Assembly (NCBI GenBank): GCA_023427985.1
Contig: JAEYZM010000002.1
Location: 1 to 22,001 of the forward strand
Source: Bacteroidota bacterium
Lineage (GTDB): Bacteria; Bacteroidota; Bacteroidia; Sphingobacteriales; Sphingobacteriaceae
DNA: 22,001 nt
Direction of reading: 5' to 3'
Made by a program: the position numbers and the translations under genes
The notes under the pieces: model-generated
What the model was told of the DNA's origin: nothing
The model's database searches: none
The model's input: the letters and a program-made list of their open reading frames with translations, nothing else
Part shown: positions 15,960 to 22,001 of the stretch, in pieces
How positions within the stretch are numbered: position 1 is the stretch's first letter
Layout of the letters: every line of letters begins with the position of its first letter

Positions 15960-16286
15960 ATGAAAGTAACATTTGGAGAATATATTAGACATTTAAGAAC
16001 TAAAAAAGGATTGACTTTAACGAAACTTGCATCTCAATTAGATCTTGACTCAGCTAATTTGAGCAAAATTGAAAACGGGAAACGTGATTTTGATGAAAAG
16101 CGTCTAGAGAAATTAGCAAATGTATTTAATTTGGAAATTGATGAGTTGAAAATGGAATACTTTGGTGATCTATTTGCAAGAAAAATGCATAAACATAACT
16201 GTTTACCCGAAACATTAATAGTTGCAAAACAAAAAATAAAATACTTGAAAAGTAAAAATATAAAACAAAGCGAAATAAAATTCTAA
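15960..16286 (+). CDS. XRE-family helix-turn-helix regulator, probable restriction-modification controller
   Basis: A 108-residue protein with a single HTH domain at about 6-62: EYIRHLRTKKGLTLTKLASQ, then DSANLSKIENGKRDF (recognition helix) and LEKLANVFNLEIDEL. The basic tail from about 68 on (ARKMHKHN... KQKIKYLKSKNIKQSEIKF) is longer than in the classic ~80-residue C proteins. It is the first gene of a tightly packed operon of two methylases and two nucleases, only two bases before the C5-methylase start. C proteins delay nuclease expression while methylation is established (family knowledge); here the palindrome at 15925 is the probable target. Housekeeping repression of the whole operon is an alternative. 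Confidence 0.85.
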   Translation: MKVTFGEYIRHLRTKKGLTLTKLASQLDLDSANLSKIENGKRDFDEKRLEKLANVFNLEIDELKMEYFGDLFARKMHKHNCLPETLIVAKQKIKYLKSKNIKQSEIKF

Positions 16287-16288
16287 AC

Positions 16289-17287
16289 ATGAAAAAAGCA
16301 ATGACTTATATAGACTTGTTTTCAGGTTCGGGCGGTTTCTCTTTAGGTTTTGATAATAAAGGTTTTCAGAACATTTTTTCAATAGATATCGAACCAAGTT
16401 TTTGTGAAACCTATAAATATAATTTCCCTAATCACAAACTTATTGAAAAAGACATCTGTAAATTATCAGATGCGGAAATAAAATATTTGAAAGAAGTTGA
16501 AGATGTTGATGTAGTTATTGGTGGGCCGCCATGTCAAGGATTTAGTATAGCAGGAAACATAGGTCGGAAATTTATTGATGATCCTCGAAATAAACTATTC
16601 AAAGAATTTGTACGAGTTGTGAAAGTAGTAAAACCAAAATTTTTTGTTATGGAAAATGTTGCCCGTTTATACAATCACAATAAAGGAATGACAAGAGAAG
16701 AAATTATAAATGATTTTGAAAAATTAGGTTATAAAGTAGAATGTAAAATTTTGAATTCAGCTGATTATGGAGTTCCACAAATTAGAAAAAGAGTAATTTT
16801 TATCGGATCTCGTTTCAATCAAAAAATAATATTTCCTGAAAAATCTGTTAAAAAATATTTAACTGTAAAGGAAGTATTACATAACTATCCTGTTCTCTCA
16901 GCAGGGGAAGAATCCATAATACCGAATCATATTGCAATGTCACATTCAAGTCAAATGCTCGAAAAAATGAGTTATATTTCAGATGGTGGAAGTAGAGAAG
17001 AAATTCCAGTGAAATTAAGACCAAAATCAGGGGATGTGAGAAAATATATACGATACAAAAGTGATAAACCTTCGGTTTGCGTCACTGGTGATATGAGAAA
17101 AATTTTTCACTATGAACAAAATCGAGCTTTGACCGTTCGTGAATTAGCAACACTACAATCCTATCCAGAAGATTTTATTTTTAAAGGAAGTAAAATTTCA
17201 CAACAACAGCAAGTTGGGAATTCTGTACCTCCTAAAATGGCAGAAGCAATAGCAAGTGCAATCATTAGTATGAATCAATATGTTTAA
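16289..17287 (+). CDS. DNA cytosine-C5 methyltransferase
   Basis: Transfers a methyl group from AdoMet to cytosine C5 in a specific site (family knowledge). The 332 residues show the ordered motifs: I DLFSGSGGFSLGF (9-21), IV GGPPCQGFS with catalytic C82, VI MENV (121-124), VIII QIRKR (164-168), IX RELATLQSYP (284-293) and X QVGNSVPP (308-315). The target recognition region between VIII and IX is short (about 185-283), so one simple site is expected; its sequence cannot be deduced. All catalytic residues are intact. The gene follows the controller by two bases and overlaps the adenine methylase start by eight. Confidence 0.95.
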   Translation: MKKAMTYIDLFSGSGGFSLGFDNKGFQNIFSIDIEPSFCETYKYNFPNHKLIEKDICKLSDAEIKYLKEVEDVDVVIGGPPCQGFSIAGNIGRKFIDDPRNKLFKEFVRVVKVVKPKFFVMENVARLYNHNKGMTREEIINDFEKLGYKVECKILNSADYGVPQIRKRVIFIGSRFNQKIIFPEKSVKKYLTVKEVLHNYPVLSAGEESIIPNHIAMSHSSQMLEKMSYISDGGSREEIPVKLRPKSGDVRKYIRYKSDKPSVCVTGDMRKIFHYEQNRALTVRELATLQSYPEDFIFKGSKISQQQQVGNSVPPKMAEAIASAIISMNQYV

Positions 17288-18341
17288 ATACCCGAAAGTA
17301 AACTATATAGGGAATAAAGAAAAAATTGCCGAATGGATTTGCGACCAATTTCCTTCGGATGCAAAATCACTTTTTGATGCATTCTCTGGAGGATGTTCTT
17401 TAAGTTATGAAGCCAAGTGTCGAGGATTGAAAGTATATACAAATGATATTTTAAAAGTAAATTATCATATAGCCAAAGCTTTAATTCAAAATAATCATAC
17501 AATTTTAGATGCAAAAGATATTGAAATAATTTTCAGTGGTAAACCTTTCGAAGGATTTATGTTTCATCATTATTCAAATGTATTTTTTTTTCCAGATGAA
17601 TGTAAAGAATTGGATTTATACAGAAGTAACATAGAAAAGTTGGATTCGGATGATAAAAAATCATTAGCATTTTCATTAATGCGTAGAGCTATGATTCGTA
17701 AAATGCCTTACTCACGATTTACTTTGAATTGGGATAAAATTGTTCAATTGAGAGATGAAGATTATAGCTATCAAAAATATAATCGCAAAAGAGCATACCA
17801 CAATGAATCATTTAAGCACCATTTTCTTGAGAATGTTAACGAATATAACGATGCTATTTTTGACAACGGAAAAATCAACATTGCCTACAATGATGACATT
17901 TTTAATTTAATAGAAAAAGTCAAAGCTGACATTATTTATCTTGACCCACCTTACACTGGAACAATGAATAACTATTTTGGCTTTTATGGATTGATAGATG
18001 ATTTTATATCCTCAACTAAAACATTACCATTTGAGAATAATTTTATTCGTAAAAATGAATCAATAGAACTTTTTAATAAATTATTTTCAAAACTTCAAAA
18101 CTTCAAATATTGGTTTTTAAGTTACAATAATTCTTCATACCCACCCAAAGACGAAATGTTAAAATTGTTAAGTAAATATTCTGATAACATCCAGTTGATA
18201 GAACGAAAACATAATTACCAAATAACAGGAAAAGGTAAAAAAGAGATAAACAAAGAATTTTTATTCATAATAAGAAATCAAAAATATGATGCTTATAAAA
18301 GTAAGCGAAGAAGACAAACAATTTGCGAAGCTACAGATTGA
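17280..18341 (+). CDS. D12-class DNA adenine-N6 methyltransferase
   Basis: Methylates adenine N6 in a specific site (family knowledge). The 353 residues have the D12/alpha-class order: NYIGNKEKI (8-16, AdoMet-side motif X), FDAFSGGCSLSYEAK (32-46, motif I), TNDI (54-57), a long target-recognition region (about 75-200), then the catalytic DPPY at 222-225 in IIYLDPPYTGTMNNYFGFYG. SYNNSSYPP (281-289) and the C-terminal NYQITGKGKKEINKEFLFII are also typical of the family. Active-site residues are intact. The start overlaps the C5-methylase by eight bases, and the 3' end overlaps the next gene by 56 bases. A second methylase of different chemistry suggests an asymmetric recognition site with each strand protected by its own enzyme. 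Confidence 0.93.
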   Translation: MFKYPKVNYIGNKEKIAEWICDQFPSDAKSLFDAFSGGCSLSYEAKCRGLKVYTNDILKVNYHIAKALIQNNHTILDAKDIEIIFSGKPFEGFMFHHYSNVFFFPDECKELDLYRSNIEKLDSDDKKSLAFSLMRRAMIRKMPYSRFTLNWDKIVQLRDEDYSYQKYNRKRAYHNESFKHHFLENVNEYNDAIFDNGKINIAYNDDIFNLIEKVKADIIYLDPPYTGTMNNYFGFYGLIDDFISSTKTLPFENNFIRKNESIELFNKLFSKLQNFKYWFLSYNNSSYPPKDEMLKLLSKYSDNIQLIERKHNYQITGKGKKEINKEFLFIIRNQKYDAYKSKRRRQTICEATD

Positions 18342-18780
18342 AGCATTCGAAAAAATACAAGCAGGCAGTTGGAGATATACAGATGTTGAAGCATGGCGTG
18401 GAATAGTTTGTGAGATGCTTGCTAGCAAATGGTTAAAAGAAAAATTTAACGCAGAAAAAGATGCGAAAGGATTGGATGATTCTGGCATTGTAGATGATTA
18501 CGATATGATTATTAACAATAAAAAGATAGAAATTAAATCTGCAACAAAAAATCACTTCAAATACTTGATGCCCAAAATTCACGATATTAATGATAAGCCT
18601 AAAGACATTTATATAGGAGTTAAATATAATGAAACAGTTGAACCAAACGAAGTACAGATTCTAGGTTATATAAAACGTTCTGATATTTTAAAATTTCCTA
18701 TAAAGCAGAACAAAGGTGCTCCTTATTACGAAATTCCTTTAACAAGTTTGTTACCAATTGAAAAAAAAATATTTGAATAA
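18286..18780 (+). CDS. Small PD-(D/E)XK-type nuclease, candidate restriction subunit
   Basis: A 164-residue protein (163 if the adjacent second ATG is used). The core resembles a PD-(D/E)XK active site: E43 in GIVCEMLASKWL, D73 in VDDYDMII, and E82-I-K84 in KKIEIKSAT, with hydrophobic strands on both sides and a following strand (DIYIGVKY, 107-114). That is family-level recognition by eye, not a profile match. At this length there is little room for a separate recognition domain. It starts inside the adenine methylase gene (56-base overlap) and its stop overlaps the HNH gene start by one base, so it belongs to the operon. It may be the restriction enzyme, or one subunit or nicking partner of it. 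I do not recognise a named enzyme. Confidence 0.7.
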   Translation: MMLIKVSEEDKQFAKLQIEAFEKIQAGSWRYTDVEAWRGIVCEMLASKWLKEKFNAEKDAKGLDDSGIVDDYDMIINNKKIEIKSATKNHFKYLMPKIHDINDKPKDIYIGVKYNETVEPNEVQILGYIKRSDILKFPIKQNKGAPYYEIPLTSLLPIEKKIFE

Positions 18781-19850
18781 TGACTGAACAAAATTATGAA
18801 GAGTATTGGAAATTAACTAATGCTTTTACAGACTACAACGGTAAAAAGTTTTTGGACACCCTTGCTGTATGCATCAATTTTATTGATACATACAAAAATG
18901 AACCTTATTCGGACGAAAAATATTCTCGTTTACAAGAAGAAGTAAAAAAAATAAATCCAATCAATTTAATATCAATTCGCAAATCAATAAACCAATTGGT
19001 AAAAATGGGATTTATCAATTCATTTTTGTTATCATATCACCCGCAAGCTAGAGAATATGTTGAAGCTAGAACAAATAAAAAAAGAGAAACGTTGCTCTCT
19101 AAAATAATTTATTCCAATTCTAGTTTTAATAGAGCAGTAAACAATGATTCTTCTATTAAACAAATCAACTTTTTAATTCAGACATTGATTGAAAAAGGAA
19201 GATTATCGAAAGAAGAGATAATTGCATTGATGTTGATAGATATTGAAGCTTATAATAAATCTTTCATTACTGAATCAGAACTTCATATATTCGTGAAAGA
19301 AGCTAGAGATATAGGTTTTATTAAAAGAAAATACAACCAAGTTGGTTATTTGTACAACATACTTGGCAAATTAGATAATTTAATATTTGTAAAAGATGAT
19401 TTATACTTTAAAGAAGATGCACAAAATATCTTTGGTGAAGAGTTAACAGTAACAACTAAAAAACGTGACCCTTATCTTCATAGCCTATATAAAAATCAAT
19501 TACAAGAAGAATGTGAGGAAATTTATGGTAAACCTTTGTGTGTTTTGGAAAAATTAGCATATCCAGTTCTTATAGCGAGTCATATAAAACCATATATAGA
19601 ATCAAACGAAATGGAAGCATATGACCCTAATAACGGCTTATTGTTAAGTAGAACAATAGATTCTTTATTTGATTTAAAGTACATTTCATTTACTGATGAT
19701 GGAAATATGATATTTTCAAAAAGAATTTCGAATGACGTAAAAGAGTTCTGGAAAAACTATAAACTTGAAAAGAGTATCTTAAACGAGAAAAGAAAAAGTT
19801 ACTTGGAATATCACCGACAAATGCTTGCAAAAATTGACAACATACTTTAA
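18780..19850 (+). CDS. HNH endonuclease, candidate restriction enzyme
   Basis: A 356-residue protein. The C-terminal third (about 235-320) is an HNH_2-like module: ECEEIYGKPLC, then LIASHIKPY with H268, DPNNGLLLS with N285, IDSLFD (D294, D298), and the strand pair YISFTDDGNMIFS. The N-terminal 220 residues are mostly helical, with segments resembling winged-helix folds (INPINLISIRKSINQLVKMGFI at 58-79; ELHIFVKEARDIGFIKRKYN at 167-186), probably for DNA recognition. An N-terminal recognition region plus a C-terminal HNH nuclease suits a Type II restriction enzyme. It overlaps the PD-(D/E)XK gene by one base and closes the operon. No terminator is visible immediately after it. Confidence 0.82.
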   Translation: MTEQNYEEYWKLTNAFTDYNGKKFLDTLAVCINFIDTYKNEPYSDEKYSRLQEEVKKINPINLISIRKSINQLVKMGFINSFLLSYHPQAREYVEARTNKKRETLLSKIIYSNSSFNRAVNNDSSIKQINFLIQTLIEKGRLSKEEIIALMLIDIEAYNKSFITESELHIFVKEARDIGFIKRKYNQVGYLYNILGKLDNLIFVKDDLYFKEDAQNIFGEELTVTTKKRDPYLHSLYKNQLQEECEEIYGKPLCVLEKLAYPVLIASHIKPYIESNEMEAYDPNNGLLLSRTIDSLFDLKYISFTDDGNMIFSKRISNDVKEFWKNYKLEKSILNEKRKSYLEYHRQMLAKIDNIL

Positions 19851-20000
19851 TAAGAAAATGAGCTGATTCTGAAATTGATTAAAGTTGTATTGTATATTAA
19901 TTTCAACTGTCCATTAAAAATTTATACTAAATATTTTCCCTAATGATTTGCAAAACTTTGTAGTAGCTTTGACTTTTTGATTTATAATTAAGAAATAGTA

Positions 20001-20035
20001 TTTTATTTTATTTTATTTTATTTTATTTCATTTCA
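20001..20035. repeat. Pentanucleotide tandem repeat, (TTTTA)5(TTTCA)2
   Basis: Five perfect copies of TTTTA (20001-20025) are followed by two TTTCA copies (20026-20035). It lies 150 bases after the HNH gene and about 460 bases before the next gene, so a direct effect on a promoter or reading frame is not evident. Confidence 0.9.
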
Positions 20036-20253
20036 TTAGATTAATTTAATCATTCAGAAGGACATTTTAAAAATAGATTTATGTCCAACGCGGTAAACAA
20101 ATCCAACACTAATTTTTAGGAAAAAACTAGCATTTTAGAATTATCCGAACAATGTAAATTAAACTATTTCTAATGATGCCCTAATTTATAGTTTTATTAC
20201 TGTACATTTCCATTAAACAATAATACATACCTCTAAGTTGGATCTTTTCAATG

Positions 20254-20285
20254 ATTAAAACCAAGCGAGGCGAGGGGTTTTTAAT
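20254..20285 (+). terminator. Rho-independent terminator candidate, possibly bidirectional
   Basis: AAAACC (20257-20262) pairs with GGTTTT (20276-20281) around a GC-rich purine loop (AAGCGAGGCGAGG). The flanks ATT and AAT extend the stem past one extra T. The stem is followed by T on the plus strand and by T again on the minus strand (the A side), so it could stop transcription both ways. It would separate the restriction-modification operon from the threonine dehydrogenase gene. Confidence 0.55.
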
Positions 20286-20467
20286 TTTCATTAGCTTTTC
20301 AAATCTTTTTCTATAAATCTTAGCTTTTTCAATATTTTTCATGTTCAGATATTTTTATAATGATTAATCAAACATATTTAGTAGAAAAAATATAGATTAT
20401 TGTTATATAAATTTATAGCAAATAAACTATAAATACAAATTACCATTTATCGTTGATGATAATTAAT

Positions 20468-20495
20468 TACATTTGCTTAATTAACACAAGCAAAT
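20468..20495 (+). promoter_or_regulatory. Threonine dehydrogenase promoter box overlapped by an 8-bp inverted repeat
   Basis: TACATTTG (20468-20475) fully matches TAnnTTTG, 18 bases before the ATG; a TTG is present only 12 bases further upstream, closer than usual. The arms ATTTGCTT (20471-20478) and AAGCAAAT (20488-20495) form a perfect inverted repeat with a 9-base spacer, covering the box on one side and the start codon on the other. A regulator bound there would block both promoter and start. Confidence 0.45.
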
Positions 20496-21435
20496 GAAAG
20501 AAACGGTAATAGTAATTGGTTCAAATGGACAAATTGGAACCGAGTTAGTTACGGAATTAAGAAAAGTATACGGAGGTAGCAATGTTGTGGCTACCGATAT
20601 AAAAGAGGCACCTTATGAGATTTTGAATGGTGGTCCATTCGAAATCTCTGATGTGCTCGATAAACAAGGCTTGCAAGCCACCTTTGAAAAATATAAGCCT
20701 ACACAAATTTATTTATTGGCTGCTTTATTATCAGCGGTAGGTGAACAAAAACCCAAGAAAGCTTGGGAATTAAATATGGAAGGTTTAATCAATGTATTAG
20801 ACTTTGCATTGAGCTATGGTGTTAAAAAAGTTTATTGGCCAAGCTCTATCGCTGTTTTCGGTCCAAATTCTCCAAAATTCAATACACCACAGTATTGTGT
20901 AATGGATCCTAATACCATTTACGGCATCAGTAAATTAGCAGGTGAACGTTGGTGCGAATATTATTTCTTGAAATATGGTTTAGATGTGCGCAGCTTAAGA
21001 TACCCTGGTCTTATTGGATGGAAGTCGGCACCAGGTGGTGGAACAACCGATTATGCCGTACATATTTTCCATGAAGCATTGAAAAATAAAAAATACGAAT
21101 GTTTCTTATCTGCACAAACAGAATTACCAATGATGCACATGAGCGATGCTATTAAAGCTACCATAGGAATTATGGATGCCAATGCTTCCGATGTTAAAAT
21201 TCGATCTAGCTATAATGTTGCGGCTATGTCTTTTACGCCAGAAAGCTTAACTGCTGAAATAAAAAAACATATACCTGATTTTACAATTTCCTATATAGAG
21301 AATGATCCTCGTCAAGCGATTGCCGACTCATGGCCTAAGAGCATTGATGATTCCTATGCAAGGAATGATTGGGCTTGGAAGAATGAATTTGATTTAAATA
21401 GTTTAACTTTAGATATGATTGAAAACTTAAAATAA
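20494..21435 (+). CDS. L-threonine 3-dehydrogenase, short-chain-dehydrogenase type
   Basis: Oxidises L-threonine to 2-amino-3-ketobutyrate with NAD+ (family knowledge for the extended SDR form found in Bacteroidota, which is unrelated to the zinc-dependent enzyme of E. coli). The 313 residues show GSNGQIG (9-15), LLAALLSAVGE (74-84), WPSSIAVFGP (115-124), Y143/K147 in TIYGISKLAGE, and the diagnostic segment RSLRYPGLIGWKSAPGGGTTDYAV (166-189, catalytic and substrate region). The next step would be cleavage by 2-amino-3-ketobutyrate ligase, which is not in the window. The gene appears to be monocistronic and to mark the return to core genome. A different NAD-dependent epimerase is a less likely alternative. 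Confidence 0.9.
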   Translation: MKETVIVIGSNGQIGTELVTELRKVYGGSNVVATDIKEAPYEILNGGPFEISDVLDKQGLQATFEKYKPTQIYLLAALLSAVGEQKPKKAWELNMEGLINVLDFALSYGVKKVYWPSSIAVFGPNSPKFNTPQYCVMDPNTIYGISKLAGERWCEYYFLKYGLDVRSLRYPGLIGWKSAPGGGTTDYAVHIFHEALKNKKYECFLSAQTELPMMHMSDAIKATIGIMDANASDVKIRSSYNVAAMSFTPESLTAEIKKHIPDFTISYIENDPRQAIADSWPKSIDDSYARNDWAWKNEFDLNSLTLDMIENLK

Positions 21436-21450
21436 ATTAAGAGTTAAGAA
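21435..21450. repeat. Left arm of a 16-bp inverted repeat flanking the 57-residue gene
   Basis: AATTAAGAGTTAAGAA begins at the last base of the threonine dehydrogenase stop codon. Its exact reverse complement lies at 21796-21811. A partial second copy (GTTAAGAACG) is at 21457-21466 and matches the right arm even further. The TTAAGA-rich type resembles dispersed intergenic repeats seen in Bacteroidota. Confidence 0.8.
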
Positions 21451-21498
21451 TGTATAGTTAAGAACGAGGTAATGCTAAATTTAGTGGTTTCGATTCTT

Positions 21499-21526
21499 CT
21501 CAATACTCAATACTCAGTACTCAATA
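21499..21526. repeat. Heptamer tandem repeat CTCAATA x4
   Basis: Four consecutive 7-base units, with one substitution (CTCAGTA) in the third. The array ends 13 bases before the ATG of the 57-residue gene, so it lies in the leader or promoter zone where copy number could alter spacing. Confidence 0.85.
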
Positions 21527-21539
21527 CAAAACATTAACG

Positions 21540-21713
21540 ATGTCTTTCGAAGAATTCTTTAACAAGAAAAAAATCAATTTAGTTCGCTTCGAAAAGGAGG
21601 AGCCTGAATTGCTATTGAAACTCAAATCTGAGTACGAAGTAATGGGACCAAAGAGTTTTGATCATTCGAAGAAGTTTTTGTTTAATATTTGGCGAAGAAA
21701 ATATCAAAACTAG
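21540..21713 (+). CDS. Small conserved-looking protein, 57 residues
   Basis: ATG at 21540, TAG at 21711-21713. The product starts MSFEEFFNKKKINLVRFEKE, is highly charged, lacks a signal or membrane segment, and contains EVMGPKSFDHSKKFLFNIWR near the C-terminus. The MGPKSFDHSKKF stretch looks like a small protein family I associate with Bacteroidota, but I know no function. Coding character is good (balanced composition, ATG start, purine-rich sequence inside repeats). It is below the length normally listed and easily missed. It stands alone, between the 16-bp inverted repeats. Confidence 0.7.
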   Translation: MSFEEFFNKKKINLVRFEKEEPELLLKLKSEYEVMGPKSFDHSKKFLFNIWRRKYQN

Positions 21714-21758
21714 TGTGCTATGCTAGTGTGCTAGTATGCTATTGTGCTAATGCATTAG
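21711..21758. repeat. Degenerate 8-bp tandem repeat (TAGTGTGC type) ending in a palindrome
   Basis: Units TAGTGTGC, TAGTGTGC, TAGTATGC, TATTGTGC and TAATGCAT follow each other, with a 5-base interruption (TATGC) after the first. The first unit supplies the stop codon of the 57-residue gene. The end is a perfect 12-bp palindrome, CTAATGCATTAG (21747-21758). TAGTGRATAG-like units continue weakly to about 21790. Confidence 0.65.
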
Positions 21759-21795
21759 TTGTAGTGAATAGTGGATAGAGGGTAGTGATAATCCG

Positions 21796-21811
21796 TTCTT
21801 AACTCTTAATT
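21796..21811. repeat. Right arm of the 16-bp inverted repeat
   Basis: TTCTTAACTCTTAATT, the exact reverse complement of 21435-21450, lies 5 bases past the stop codon of the minus-strand gene at 21817. Both arms sit directly behind the 3' ends of genes that point at each other. Confidence 0.8.
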
Positions 21812-21816
21812 CTAAA

Positions 21817-22001
21817 TTATTTTCTCATTGATTCATAAATCACTTCCTGAATATCAGTGCGCACATTCATCTCTATCAACTTTTTATTTTCAGTGGAAGG
21901 GTGAATTCGGTTCGATAAGAATACGTATACCAATCCATTTTCTGGGTCGGCCCAAGTAGCGGTGCCAGTGAAGCCGGTATGCCCAAAGGTACTAAGGCTG
22001 G
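21817..22001 (-). CDS. Serine beta-lactamase-like hydrolase, C-terminal end only
   Basis: The frame enters from the right edge of the window and ends with TAA at 21817-21819, giving 61 residues. It begins STFGHTGFTGTATWADPENG and continues to LVYVFLSNRIHPSTENKKLIEMNVR. The HTGFTGT segment is the third active-site motif (HTG, equivalent to KTG) of class C beta-lactamase/DD-peptidase-like serine hydrolases, and VFLSNRIHP is typical of the following strand. In Bacteroidota this domain can stand alone or be the C-terminal half of a glycoside hydrolase family 3 fusion; the catalytic Ser-x-x-Lys is outside the window, so the choice cannot be made. Confidence 0.8.
   Translation of the reverse strand, partial: SLSTFGHTGFTGTATWADPENGLVYVFLSNRIHPSTENKKLIEMNVRTDIQEVIYESMRK

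Larger units (their letters stand above)
19851..20493. other. 643-base AT-rich intergenic region at the right end of the island
   Basis: No ORF above 60 codons. The region contains the pentanucleotide repeat at 20001-20035, a small palindrome GATTAATTTAATC (20039-20051), a strong terminator-like hairpin (20254-20285) and the promoter region of the threonine dehydrogenase gene. I saw no transposon end or integrase remnant and no long repeat shared with 13700-14414. Confidence 0.5.

Noticed and set aside
20001..20035. Short tandem repeats considered as a CRISPR array.
   Set aside because: Units of five bases without spacers are a simple-sequence tract, and no cas gene is present.
20181..20342. 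A 53-codon ATG-started frame on the minus strand in the island's right spacer (MKNIEKAKIYRKRFEK...).
   Set aside because: It runs straight through the terminator-like hairpin at 20254-20285, has an AT-rich Lys/Ile composition expected by chance, and has no promoter-like sequence or family resemblance.
13700..20493. Search for attachment-site direct repeats or transposon ends bounding the island.
   Set aside because: No convincing long direct or inverted repeat shared by the two edges was found by eye; short AT-rich matches are not informative.

Overview
The window is an AT-rich stretch of a Bacteroidota genome. Supporting signs are a carboxypeptidase-regulatory-domain TonB receptor, a short-chain-dehydrogenase-type L-threonine dehydrogenase, carotenoid genes of the CruF/CrtD/CrtZ type, promoter boxes resembling TAnnTTTG, and heptamer or TTAAGA-type repeats between genes. 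The order or genus cannot be fixed from this sequence. No rRNA, tRNA, CRISPR array or insertion sequence was seen.

Layout. 1-223: 5' part of a lipoprotein gene (minus). 295-3612 (minus): a tight sugar-nucleotide operon ugd-uxs-galE, which should turn UDP-glucose into UDP-glucuronate and UDP-xylose and interconvert it with UDP-galactose. 3710-5706 (plus): an exported barrel-like protein overlapping a Kdo transferase (waaA) for lipid A/LPS. 5703-9099 (minus): a TonB-dependent receptor followed one base later by ferrochelatase hemH. hemH and waaA converge with overlapping stop codons. 9206-13699 (minus): asd, then crtD-cruF-ispH-crtZ, a xanthophyll cluster whose gene set predicts a monocyclic saproxanthin/myxol/flexixanthin-type pigment.

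13700-20493 looks like an accessory island between asd and the threonine dehydrogenase gene. It begins with a gene-poor, hairpin-rich stretch holding a possible small transcription unit (promoter-like boxes, a 45-codon ORF, two perfect hairpins and a T-rich tract). A long exported protein of unknown function follows. Then comes a five-gene plus-strand restriction-modification operon: XRE-family controller, cytosine-C5 methyltransferase, D12-class adenine methyltransferase, small PD-(D/E)XK nuclease and HNH nuclease. Two methylases of different chemistry suggest an asymmetric recognition site. Two nucleases of unrelated fold in one operon is the most unusual point in the window. A perfect 17-bp palindrome just before the controller gene and an 11-bp inverted repeat further upstream are likely operators.

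20494-22001: an SDR-type L-threonine 3-dehydrogenase, a conserved-looking 57-residue protein lying between 16-bp inverted repeats and short tandem repeats, and the C-terminal end of a serine beta-lactamase-like protein (minus).
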